This document shows, piece by piece, positions 7,606 to 14,681 of a stretch of 14,681 nucleotides of DNA. Origin of the DNA: Euperipatoides rowelli. Lineage: Eukaryota; Onychophora; Udeonychophora; Euonychophora; Peripatopsidae. The first letter of the stretch is position 1. Each line of letters starts with the position of its first letter. The notes under the pieces were generated by a model, which was not told the origin of the DNA, did no database searches, and worked only from the letters and a program-made list of their open reading frames with translations. Made by a program: the position numbers and the translations under genes. The DNA is taken from the NCBI GenBank assembly GCA_003024985.2, contig PXIH01S0010854.1. One strand, written 5' to 3'.

Positions 7606-8238
7606 AATGGACTTAAAATAAAGAAATTTTGATCATTATTGGTATTCTTGGTTGGATGTTTTGTATTCAAGAGGTGAAACTTAAAAGGGGTTCCTGCATT
7701 GAACTGGACTTATTCTAATATGTATCATATTTTTGAAGCTCTTGCTCCTGTCTCTGTAAGAGGTATAATCATTGATTTTAGGCTGAAATGGGCCAATTAC
7801 TATTTTTAATACTGAACTGTTTGTTTAATTTGTTACCACTAACAATTATTAATTATTATGGTTATATTATAATACATTAATGAATAGAGACTTTATGTGA
7901 TAAGGTTTAATATGGTGGTTCCTAGGCAGAAGAATATAGTTCTAGCCAGAGATTTGAATTTTGGTACCCCAGTGTCTTTTTTTTTTTTAAGAAGTTTGTG
8001 AGAGAGGTGTTTCTCATAGATGTCAATTCAGGAAACCGAAATTTGGTGTCAAGGCTCCTTAGTTGTTCATTTTATGTTTATTAACCAAAGATTGGTAGTA
8101 CAAGACTGTTTTAGGATCATAATATTATTCTGTGTTGATCATAGTCTTAATAGTTAAGCTGAGGCTAAAAGACAATAATATTGTTCCTTGTAAATATCTA
8201 TATAATATGAGATGAACTGTTTATATGTTAAAAGAAAT
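7598..8238 (+). pseudogene. LINE A APE-type endonuclease domain
   Basis: Frame-jumping reading gives LNNGLKIKKF (7600), MFCIQEVKLKRG (7656-7691, the QE metal-binding Glu), APVSVRGIIIDFRLKW (about 7743), KNIVLARDLNFGTP (7930-7970, replacing the usual GDFN), FINQRLVVQD (about 8075) and VDHSL (8134-8148, the usual SDH catalytic pair with S to V). The spacing fits the apurinic endonuclease that nicks target DNA in LINE retrotransposition. At least three frameshifts or stops are present, and G to R in GDFN also argues for inactivity. It resembles the LINE C endonuclease end more than that of LINE B. Confidence 0.65.
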
Positions 8239-8256
8239 AATGTATTATGTGAAGGT
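8239..8256. repeat. Left target-site duplication of SINE 1
   Basis: AATGTATTATGTGAAGGT, perfectly repeated at 8479-8496. Confidence 0.9.
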
Positions 8257-8478
8257 CTTGGTTCCGTGGTCGAGCGGATTCTCCTCCGCTTGATGAACCG
8301 AAGGCATATGCTGAGGTGTACAGGTTCGCGCCTCGGCTTGGGCAGTTAAGAAACGGTTTTTTCCCTAGCTGTAACAGCTCGCTTTGGGTTTTTTCAAGTA
8401 CGCTGCCCTTGTTAACATCTTAGGAACCTGTTTCTGGTGTATTATTTATAAAGTATTTAAAATTGTTTAACCACAAAA
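8257..8478 (+). mobile_element. tRNA-derived SINE with perfect 18 bp duplications
   Basis: The element is 222 bp and inserted in the LINE A linker. Its head has an A box TGGTCGAGCGG (8267-8277) and a B box GGTTCGCGCCT (8323-8333). The 45 nt gap between them would suit a long variable arm (class II, Ser/Leu-type tRNA). A body with T- and C-rich stretches follows, and the 3' end is CCACAAAA. The perfect 18 bp duplication shows L1-type target-primed insertion and a comparatively recent event. The enzymes must be supplied in trans by a LINE. Confidence 0.85.
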
Positions 8479-8496
8479 AATGTATTATGTGAAGGT
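8479..8496. repeat. Right target-site duplication of SINE 1
   Basis: Identical to 8239-8256. Confidence 0.9.
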
Positions 8497-8850
8497 ACTA
8501 AAATTGTGTTGCAATAGGATAGACTTCAAAAATAATTCTACACTATCTTGAGAAAAATAACTGGCCAATATACAGGATGGTCCAAAAAGATATTACCACT
8601 TCTATGTGAGTTTTTCAAAAGAAACATAATAACTCAACCCCCACAGAAGTGGTAACATCTTTTTGGACCACCCCTGTGTATTGCAAAGAAATCAGAAAAT
8701 TGATTTCTCTACCATGTTCTTTGATGTGATCTCAGATTGTGATCAAATTAATGTACATTGGTTTAACAATATCAAAAACAAGTTGGCAATGTTGATTGAG
8801 AGAAAATATAAAATTCTATGTATTTATTTATTAATAACGAGGTTATAAAT
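8497..8850 (+). pseudogene. LINE A endonuclease-to-RT linker, interrupted by the MITE
   Basis: After the MITE is subtracted, a frame runs NNWPILQRNQKIDFSTMF and on to DVISDCDQINVHWFNNIKNK and LAMLIERKYK (to 8848). The W...IKNK...LIERKYK pattern is like the stretch between endonuclease and reverse transcriptase in L1/Tx1-type LINEs. LINE A sequence is not recognisable beyond about 8850, where LINE B begins, so the rest of A may lie past the right edge or be lost. Confidence 0.5.
8571..8678. mobile_element. 108 bp palindromic mariner-like MITE
   Basis: The arms of about 34 bp (ACAGGATGGTCCAAAAAGAT..., and on the other strand ACAGGGGTGGTCCAAAAAGA...) are nearly perfect inverted repeats with a ~40 bp centre. 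TA flanks both sides (8569-8570 and 8679-8680), as for Tc1/mariner. Removing it with one TA joins LINE A coding sequence (AAC TGG CCA ATA then TTG CAA) into one open frame. Confidence 0.8.
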
Positions 8851-8876
8851 CAGAAATCTTATGAGTGTCAGTTAAA

Positions 8877-9509
8877 AGATGTGATACATGCAAGCAGAGA
8901 TATGAAGGCGAGCATGAAAATTGTAAAGGTAGTGAAGGGAGAAAGACATATGCAGAGATAACGAAGACTAGGGTGGAAAAAGCAAGTTTTAATAATGATA
9001 GTGAGGAAGGGCAGAAATATAGAAATTAGGAAGGATTTAACTACGGCACCGAGAATAATGAAATCACAACAAAGGATGTAATAATAATGCTTATGGGAAG
9101 GAAAATATAGAGGAATAAAACAGTGAGGAAATAAAGGATATGACTGGGTCGGTTTTGAACTCGTTGATGGATACTGATGGTAGCGCATGTGTAGACCCGA
9201 TGTTTCAACTATGGCAAGACGCTGCTATTGAACCTGCTGATCACGTTTTGGATAGTGACAAGAGTGAGATGGAAATGGATGATGTTAATGTGGAAACAAT
9301 GACGGTGTTGGACAAGTCGAAATTTATATTTATAATGAGGCATAAAAGAAAATAACCAGCCTAAAATGGAAGTGAATGATAATGGAAATGGGAAAGGTGG
9401 TAGTGATGATAGCAAGGACAGTAAGGTAAGAAATATGGAGATAAGTGATATAAATGAAGGTAATGGTGATGGAGAGGGTATGCGTAATGGTGGTGGTGGT
9501 CGTAACTAG
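8877..9509 (+). pseudogene. LINE B ORF1 C-terminal remnant with zinc knuckle
   Basis: Frame 3 gives RCDTCKQRYEGEHENCKG (8877-8930) with Cys/Cys/His/Cys in C-x2-C-x7-H-x2-C spacing, then KTYAEITKTRVEKASF, typical of the nucleic-acid-binding ORF1 protein. After a TAG and a frame change a 72-codon acidic stretch runs from 9140 to 9355 (DVNVETMTVLDKSK). Frame 3 then resumes as a Gly/Asn/Asp-rich tail ending GGGGRN and TAG at 9507-9509. The N-terminal part is missing. Confidence 0.6.
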
Positions 9510-10190
9510 TGCTAATAAATGGGCTATAAACATTTGTCAATTGTTTAAATGATAAAAATAAGAATAAGATAAAATTGAATATATTATTGAAATATAAAGC
9601 TATGGTTTATTTGTTGCAGGAAGCTAGACAAGGAGGCAAGATAGTGATTATATATGGAATGTGTTCAAGCCTAATTACTTGATTATGGGGAACTGTGTGA
9701 ATGCTAGGCGTTCTGGTATGGTTATTATTTTGGTGACAAAATCCATTGTGCATGGAATCTTGGAAACTAATTGGGTAAATGAGAGGATTATCTACATTAA
9801 ATTGAGATATCTGGTGATACAATTATGATTGTTAATGTAGATATGCCTACTGTGGAAATGGAAAGGAAGAAGATATGGAAAGATGTAAAGGTTTTGAGTT
9901 AAAAAAATGTAATGCCGATAATAGTGTCTGGTGATATGAACATTAACAATGATACCAAGGAAGGTGTTTTGAATAAATATATGGACTGTTTTGATATGGT
10001 TGATGTAGCTACAGAATGTGAAATTGAAGGAGTGCCTACAAGGAGAGATTGGCGATCCGCAAATAGGTTTGATTGCATAATGATAACCAGGTCAGATGGT
10101 GACTATTACACTTTAATGTATGGGATAATATCATACTCTGACCATGTAGTATTGATTTTTAATATATATAGAAATGCAAAGGTAAGTGAA
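9506..10190 (+). pseudogene. LINE B APE-type endonuclease domain
   Basis: The frame opens with LVLINGL (9506-9526), overlapping the ORF1 stop, then LLQEAR (9611-9628, catalytic Glu), CVNARRSGMVIILVTKS (9691-9741), NERIIYIKLRY and, after a shift, MPIIVSGDMNI (9912-9944, GDMN replacing GDFN), RRDWRSANRFDCIMI and ISYSDHVVLIFNI (about 10128-10166). All the expected catalytic positions (N, E, D-x-N, D, SDH) are present, but three frames and several stops are needed to read them. The domain would nick target DNA to prime reverse transcription. Confidence 0.75.
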
Positions 10191-10800
10191 TTGTTTTATA
10201 CAGTGGGATTAGTTCCAGTATGGTCTGTTAAGACAACTTTTGATATTAAAAATGATAATGAGATAAATGATGTGATAAACAATGATTGGTTTAATCTAAT
10301 ATTAAATGGCAGTTAATTAAAAAATGTATATATGAAATTGGAGTGAACAATAATATAGATAAAAAGAAGAAGATATCAAGTGAGATTGAGAGAATAAAAG
10401 GAATATTGAATGATCAAGTAAATGACATTGATAATGATAATGCTGTGACATTGGGATTGCAACACAGACTGGAATATTTGATGCAGACTCTAAATAAGAG
10501 AATGCTAAATAGGTTTAGGGAAGATATTGTTAACACAGCTAGGTTGCCGAAATGGAAATTAATTTCTTTATTAAAAGCTAGAAAAAAGGCTTCTAATGTA
10601 CATTCTATTAGGTATAATGACATGATGATAAGTCAAATATTGATATTGTTAGAACTGTTCAAAATGATTTTATAGGGAATATGGAAAAAGCATTTTATGA
10701 TAAGAGGGATGAATTGAATATAATAATTTTGATTTAAGAATTAAATACAAATTTTATGTATCAAGAAAATAATATTGATGTGGTGGAGGGGGAGGAGGGC
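10191..10800 (+). pseudogene. LINE B linker between endonuclease and reverse transcriptase
   Basis: An open stretch 10343-10675 carries a Lys/Asp/Asn-rich, probably helical region: KKISSEIERIKGILNDQVND, then LQHRLEYLMQTLNKRMLNRF. Another frame continues with GNMEKAFYDKRDEL (10676-10717). This is the charged helical connector usual in LINE ORF2. The part near 10720-10800 is too decayed to read. Confidence 0.55.
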
Positions 10801-11761
10801 TGAATGATGACTTTAGGATGAAGGAATTATTGTATGTAATGAAGGCAACTAGAAGGAATGTAGTTCATGTGCCTGATGGTCTGACATATGATGCATACAA
10901 TAGAATGGGTATTAATATTAAGAAGCTAATTGTGGATGTTTTTAACTACTACTTAAATGGGGGTCTAAGTGGAGAGGGTTATCTGAATATAAACAGACAT
11001 TTATTAATATTATACTGAAAAAGCTATTATTTGGGGATTATGGTATGGATAGATTAATTTTAGGCCTATTGCTCTAAGTAATTCTGATGATAAATATCTG
11101 CAGAAAATGATACTACAGAGAATATGGGTGAAGGTTGATACACTTTTGCCAGATACTGTATTTGGCACTAAAAATAGAACAAATGTAGAGCGTTATTGCA
11201 CATGCATCTAGGCTTTAATAATGTTGGAAATAATAAGATAGGTATGGGCATATTATGAGGGTGGATATGATGGGAGCTTGTAACATGGAGAATATTTCAT
11301 ATTATTTTAAAATATTTAGGGATCAATAAAATAACTAAATTTTAATAGATATATCTAATAAAATGGGGGCATTCATGAACAATAAAATATATATACAATT
11401 TGATAAGATGGGTGATGCTACAAGAATCGCCCTTGGTGCCAACATTGTATTCTTTGTACTTGATTGAACTTTTCCATACGATTAATAGTGTTAATAATGG
11501 GGTTTGGCACATGGAAGACTGAAGAATATTAGAATGATTTTATTTATTGATGATGTCACAATATTTGTTCCTAACAAAAGACAGTTGGGGGAGGTCTATA
11601 AGGTATTAAATGAGTTTAAATGTATGGCTGGTTCTGAGATTAATTGGGAGAAGTCATATGTATGGGATGTTGGGGATGGAAAGGTGTTGAAGTATAAGGA
11701 AATGAATGGGGTACATGAAAAGATCTTGGGGAAAAGGTTCCCAATTAGGGGTGTTAGAGGG
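10800..11761 (+). pseudogene. LINE B reverse transcriptase domain (truncated)
   Basis: Motifs in order: VPDGLTYDAYNRMG (10872-10913, the PDGLT entry motif), RPIALSNSDDKYLQ (11062-11103), VDMMGACNMEN (11261-11293, motif A with the first catalytic Asp), a weak RIALG...FFVL (about 11430), LKNIRMILFIDDV (11519-11557, motif C, FIDD for the usual YADD) and GSEINWEKS (about 11630). The open stretch 11504-11788 reads on into the poly(A) tail of LINE C, so its last residues are not LINE B. The thumb and C-terminal zinc motif are missing, probably lying beyond LINE C. Confidence 0.75.
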
Positions 11762-11797
11762 TTTTTTTTAAAAGGGGAATGCCTTTAAAACTTTATT
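11762..11797 (-). terminator. LINE C poly(A) signal and tail
   Basis: On the minus strand AATAAA (11797-11792) is followed after 22 bases by A8 (11769-11762), the spacing of a real polyadenylated 3' end. This end marks the integration junction in LINE B. Confidence 0.75.
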
Positions 11798-11943
11798 ATA
11801 CTAAATAACATGACAGCCTATAACAAAAGTGGTCATAATTAATCTCCATGGCTATACAAAGACCATTAAAATCCAAACATAAGTCTAGGCACAATGGGCT
11901 AACAATACATAATTACATGACAAAGTCCCATACAGCCCAAAAA
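11798..11943 (-). other. LINE C 3' untranslated region
   Basis: No reading frame is recognised between the ORF2 stop near 11944 and the poly(A) signal. AT-rich and unremarkable. Confidence 0.6.
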
Positions 11944-12460
11944 TCACAGATATAGCACACCGGCTACAAATAATTGAAAATAATTAAATAATACCCCATT
12001 CTTCCATTTTACCCCAAATACATAGGAGTGCAAAAACTTAAAATCATGACGTACAAGTTGTGCCACCTTCAACTGAAAATACTGCCATGGCCTTAAGGGA
12101 ATATCCTGAAAATTCCTAAAATTTATGATTTTCCATACACAAAACATATAAAGAAAAATAAAGTGCAGTACACCCTTCTGCTGCACAAAATGTACAAGCA
12201 AATCATAGACAGAATTCTAAGTAAAATTAATATGCGTGTATTGAGTAACAGGATTGCGAAGATCCGCAAAATGCTGGCACTCAAACAACAAATGAAAAAT
12301 GGTTTCAGGATAATCACAAAACGTGCATTGATCCTGTACATGAAAATTGTATCAGGCTATCAATAAATCCCTCATAAAGATGAACCCATTACAAAGCCTG
12401 AAGGCAAAATCATAGAGGTTGGGCCCCACATAATCCCTAAAAACCCTATAAATAGGCAAG
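11944..12460 (-). pseudogene. LINE C ORF2 C-terminal region with zinc-finger-like motif
   Basis: A single minus-strand frame runs YRVFRDYVGPNLYDFAFRL, NGFIFMRDLL, a TGA, then DQCTFCDYPETIFHLLFECQ (12333-12274), the C-x2-C-x8-H-x4-C pattern found at the end of many LINE ORF2 proteins (zf-RVT type). A TAG follows, and then QKGVLHFIFLYMFCVWKI to the stop at 11944. Only two stops break about 170 codons, so this end is better kept than the rest. The motif probably helps bind the element's own RNA or target DNA. Confidence 0.7.
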
Positions 12461-12461
12461 A

Positions 12462-13060
12462 TCAAAGCCTGTAATCATCATGAATGAGAGCGATATATGC
12501 TTTATAGCAAAATTTCTCACCATATTCAAAATTAAATGTATCTGCCAAATCACAAAATCTAACCCTTAGTACTGTGAGGGAAGCAGGTTCGATAAAAAGA
12601 GGCGGTGGAGTATCCATCGGCTCAACTTTCTCAAGAAAATTCAGGGACTGGGCAAACTTTAAATACGATAAAAATAAATTAGCCCTAATGACTTCAAACA
12701 AATAAGAAACATCATGAAGCCCCAGCCCCCCCCCCCCTTCCCTGTCTGACAGGCCTGGACAGCCAAAGATGAAAAATAGGTATAAGTTTAGTGCCCCACA
12801 AAATAGAGTGCAAAATTGAATATAACCTATTAATATTTGTTTTTGTAAATGCAAAGTGTGGAGCATAATAATAAAGCTTGGTCAATAAATAAACATTCAC
12901 TATCTGACCCTGGTGGACAAGAACAAATACTTGCCAGCAAGTTGAGTTTCCACATAAAGAAAATAATCCACTACATTACCCTGAATCTTCAACCTAACAT
13001 CATCACCCACAAAAGGATAAGGGATCCCCAGGTATGCCCCAGAGCACCCTTCCCATAGCC
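12462..13060 (-). pseudogene. LINE C ORF2 thumb/connection region
   Basis: One frame (12900-12712) gives KLYYYAPHF, TKTNINRLYSILHSILWGTK and LSRPVRQG. The next frame (12866-12462) continues GGGGLGLHDVSYLFEVIRAN and FLSYLKFAQSL to LIHDDYRL. IWG followed by P-x3-GGLGL-x-D is a standard post-RT signature of L1/Tx1-type LINEs. The frame change falls at the G12 run (12737-12726) that encodes the GGLGL glycines. A region upstream of the IWG motif (12900-13060) is decayed. Confidence 0.7.
12726..12737 (-). repeat. G12 run at the conserved GGLGL motif of LINE C
   Basis: Twelve C on the + strand, G on the coding strand. The run lies in the codons for the conserved glycines, and the reading frame changes across it, consistent with expansion by slippage. 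Confidence 0.7.
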
Positions 13061-13930
13061 ATCCAACAAACAATTAGCAACTGAGTACCAGATAAATGTT
13101 TTGTCTACATTAAAAACAAAGCCGGTAAGGTCTGCAAAAGATTGAACTACATGCATAATTTTATTTACATTAGACCTTCCTCTCACAATGACAACAATTT
13201 CATCTACATAATGTCATTACAGAAAAGACTTTATTGAGAGAAGGGAAAAAAATCCCAGCATTCATAGCAATCAGATCTCTAATTAACTGATCGATATAGA
13301 TAGCAAAAAGATTGGTGCTCAGGGGGGGATCCCTGAGTAATTCCCCTCCTAACTGAAAAATTGTAAAAATGCCTAACCCACAATTTTAATAAACACAGTT
13401 TTATTACATACATAATTGAGTAATCCCCTAGAAAGACTAGAAGTACCAACATGACGCAAAATGTGCAAAATGTGAGCAGCCAAATAGTGGTCATTGACAA
13501 AATCAAATGCTTTTTGCACATCTAAAAATATAATTGCCAGCTCATTTAATTTATCTTTTCTAGCAATTTGTATTACCTGTTTCAAAATACAAATAGGAAC
13601 GTGTATAGTCCTACCCCTGATGGCAAAGTGAACAGGTACAACCACAGAATCCATGACTGTGCACAATCTGTTATTCAAGATTCTTGCAAAGATTTTTGTA
13701 TCAATACACTGTAATATTAATAGGTCTAACATTTTTAATAGTAAGTGGGCTACCCAATTCCAAGTTCTTCTTCCTGTGAAGAACTAGGTAAGAGTGAATC
13801 AACTGGGAGTACATATACGGAGAAACAAGCCAATCATTAAAAGCACAACCAAATTAGGTATAAAGACATTAGAAAACATTTTAAGCAAAGGTGTGGAAAT
13901 GATATCTGGCCCCGGGGAGCTATGATCATT
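12989..13930 (-). pseudogene. LINE C reverse transcriptase domain
   Basis: In order on the minus strand: SSPGPDIIS (about 13921-13895), LGSPLTIKNVRPINI (about 13765), DTKIFARILNNRL (about 13702-13664), HFAIRGRTIHVPI (about 13635), AIIFLDVQKAFDFVN (13537-13493; motif A Asp at 13522-13520), SVRRGITQGSP (about 13352-13320), LFAIYIDQLIRDLIAMNAGI and YVDEIVVIVRGRSN (13210-13169; motif C, YVDE for the usual YVDD/YADD). ADLTGFVFNVDKT (about 13128) follows, the usual SG-x4-N-x2-K element. Frames change at least four times. Confidence 0.8.
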
Positions 13931-14520
13931 TATCTGCAAATTTCCAACGCCATGTCAGCCTCAGAAATAATAAAATTGTATTCTTCCCCTAAATCAGCAT
14001 GAATCGGAAAATGGACAAGTACAACCAGGTCAGCATTATATGCAGCATTCGACTGATAAGTGTCAGAATAAACGGCATACGAATATTTAACTAAAGCCAG
14101 CCCAGTAAAGTTGCTATTACCATCATACATATAAGATACTGGAGGGTCAGGATTCTTCCGAAAAAGTCAAGAGATAATTAACAATGAGATTTCACCCCTA
14201 GAAGCAATGATGTCCCTCCTTAACATAAAATATTGCATTTCATTTTTCTCCCTGCACAAATCCATGTATTTTCCCACACAAACCTTATAAAAGGGCACAT
14301 ATGTTGCTGAATATTCTGCATTTGACCCAACATGCTCTTAAGTTCACTAATCCCATTATAAATACACCCTAGCAGTGCTACATATTAAGGCTGTAAAGCA
14401 TTCTTTAAAACCGAGTAATTCTGAAAATCAAAGTTATCAAAGAATAACCAGAATGTAAACATCAGAAACAAAAGGCTAATTATACACAATAATAAGGTGA
14501 AATAAAAGGGTGAGGCACCT
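13930..14520 (-). pseudogene. LINE C linker between endonuclease and reverse transcriptase
   Basis: The stretch 14130-13930 on the minus strand ends ISEADMALEIC, directly before the SSPGPD entry motif of the reverse transcriptase, and so belongs to the RT N-terminus. From about 14131 to 14520 no clear protein blocks remain, only a frame-broken AT-rich linker. Confidence 0.5.
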
Positions 14521-14681
14521 GTAGTGCAAAAAGTGGCATAGAATCTCCCTGTATACACTCCATTTGAAAAATCAGGGTAGCATGAACAGAAAAACCAACT
14601 GGAATAATAGAAAACTGTGAATTAGCAATAAGTTGTGCAGACACAAACAAATAATCTAAAACATTAGATGTTGAAGCAAAA
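14520..14681 (-). pseudogene. LINE C endonuclease C-terminal end
   Basis: On the minus strand a frame open at the window edge reads SNVLDYLFVSAQLIANSQFS and then IIPVGFSVHATLIFQ. DYLFVS corresponds to the D-Y-I/F-x-S block and FSVH to the SDH catalytic end of APE-type endonucleases (D replaced by V here). The rest of the domain lies to the right of the window. Confidence 0.7.

Larger units (their letters stand above)
8865..11761 (+). mobile_element. LINE B, 5'-truncated non-LTR retrotransposon
   Basis: An ORF1 C-terminus, an APE-type endonuclease and a reverse transcriptase follow in the normal LINE order. The element lacks most of ORF1, as expected from 5' truncation, and its 5' boundary is estimated. 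It is interrupted at 11761 by the poly(A) end of LINE C. Coding is AT-rich and split across frames, with many stops. Clade assignment is uncertain; the endonuclease and reverse transcriptase layout is L1/Tx1-like. Confidence 0.75.
11762..14681 (-). mobile_element. LINE C, non-LTR retrotransposon running off the right edge
   Basis: Read on the minus strand, the order is endonuclease end (14679-14520), linker, reverse transcriptase (13930-13190), thumb (13060-12462), C-terminal zinc motif (12327-12270), stop, 3' UTR and poly(A). The + strand T8 at 11762-11769 is the tail, and AATAAA lies 22 bases upstream of it. The tail lies directly against LINE B coding sequence. Many stops and frameshifts make it inactive. 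The 5' part, with its flank duplication, lies outside the window. The layout is L1/Tx1-like. Confidence 0.8.

Noticed and set aside
8257-8345. Functional tRNA gene
   Set aside because: A and B boxes are present, but the acceptor stem does not pair and the unit continues into a SINE body with a flanking 18 bp duplication.
9140-9355. Independent small gene (72 codons, acidic)
   Set aside because: It lies between the zinc-knuckle and Gly-rich parts of LINE B ORF1 and is best read as a frame-shifted section of it.
8868-9822. Minus-strand open stretches rich in Ile/Thr/His/Phe opposite LINE B
   Set aside because: They are shadows of the purine-rich ORF1 and endonuclease coding strand and match no family.
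8865-14681. Single LINE inverted by twin priming
   Set aside because: Twin priming places the inverted part at the 5' end. Here the two elements meet at their 3' sides, both have reverse transcriptase motifs of their own, and a poly(A) end marks the joint.
1-14681. Bacterial-type features (operons, ribosome binding sites, CRISPR array)
   Set aside because: No array of spaced repeats or intact prokaryotic gene set is seen. Retroelements with poly(A), tRNA-headed SINEs and splice-like signals show that the DNA is eukaryotic.

Overview
This is eukaryotic, AT-rich, repeat-dominated DNA, most likely from a large invertebrate genome. An arthropod is my best guess, from the mix of L1/Tx1-like LINEs, tRNA-headed SINEs, a mariner-type MITE and a hAT-like element, but the species cannot be fixed. 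I see no intact host gene. Almost the whole window reads as nested, decayed transposons. Every long protein signal is broken by stops or frameshifts and can be followed only by jumping frames.

Layout: (1) 1-522 is AT-rich with no recognisable gene. (2) 523-850 is probably the end of ORF1 and the ORF1/ORF2 spacer of an old LINE (LINE A, + strand). (3) About 845-6476 is a 5.6 kb DNA transposon with ~290 bp inverted repeats, inserted at the ORF2 start of LINE A. It carries one very large decayed gene (about 1294-6005) ending in a Tesmin/TSO1-type CXC domain. (4) 6524-7597 is a hAT-like element, itself holding a tRNA-derived SINE (about 6929-7244). It splits the LINE A endonuclease directly after its first motif. 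(5) 7598-8850 is the rest of the LINE A endonuclease and linker, interrupted by a second SINE with a perfect 18 bp target duplication (8257-8478) and a 108 bp palindromic mariner-like MITE (8571-8678). (6) About 8865-11761 is LINE B (+), holding the ORF1 end, the endonuclease and most of the reverse transcriptase. (7) 11762-14681 is LINE C (-), whose poly(A) end abuts LINE B in mid-ORF2. LINE C therefore probably inserted into LINE B, and it runs off the right edge.

Most interesting object: the TIR element in (3). Its gene belongs to a family I know only as large, unnamed invertebrate proteins. The inverted repeats flanking this copy indicate that it is a DNA transposon gene. Its C-terminal half shows an ordered set of acidic motifs (IIDGM, EKADT, a QCDN motif, then a LPPT block) that resembles a PIN/FEN1-like nuclease arrangement, followed by the CXC domain. 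Both TIR tips carry TTTGAA, the kind of site bound by LIN54-type CXC domains, and both TIRs keep an identical ~45 bp core with a YY1/Pho-like motif. The nuclease reading and the CXC-to-tip pairing are inferences.
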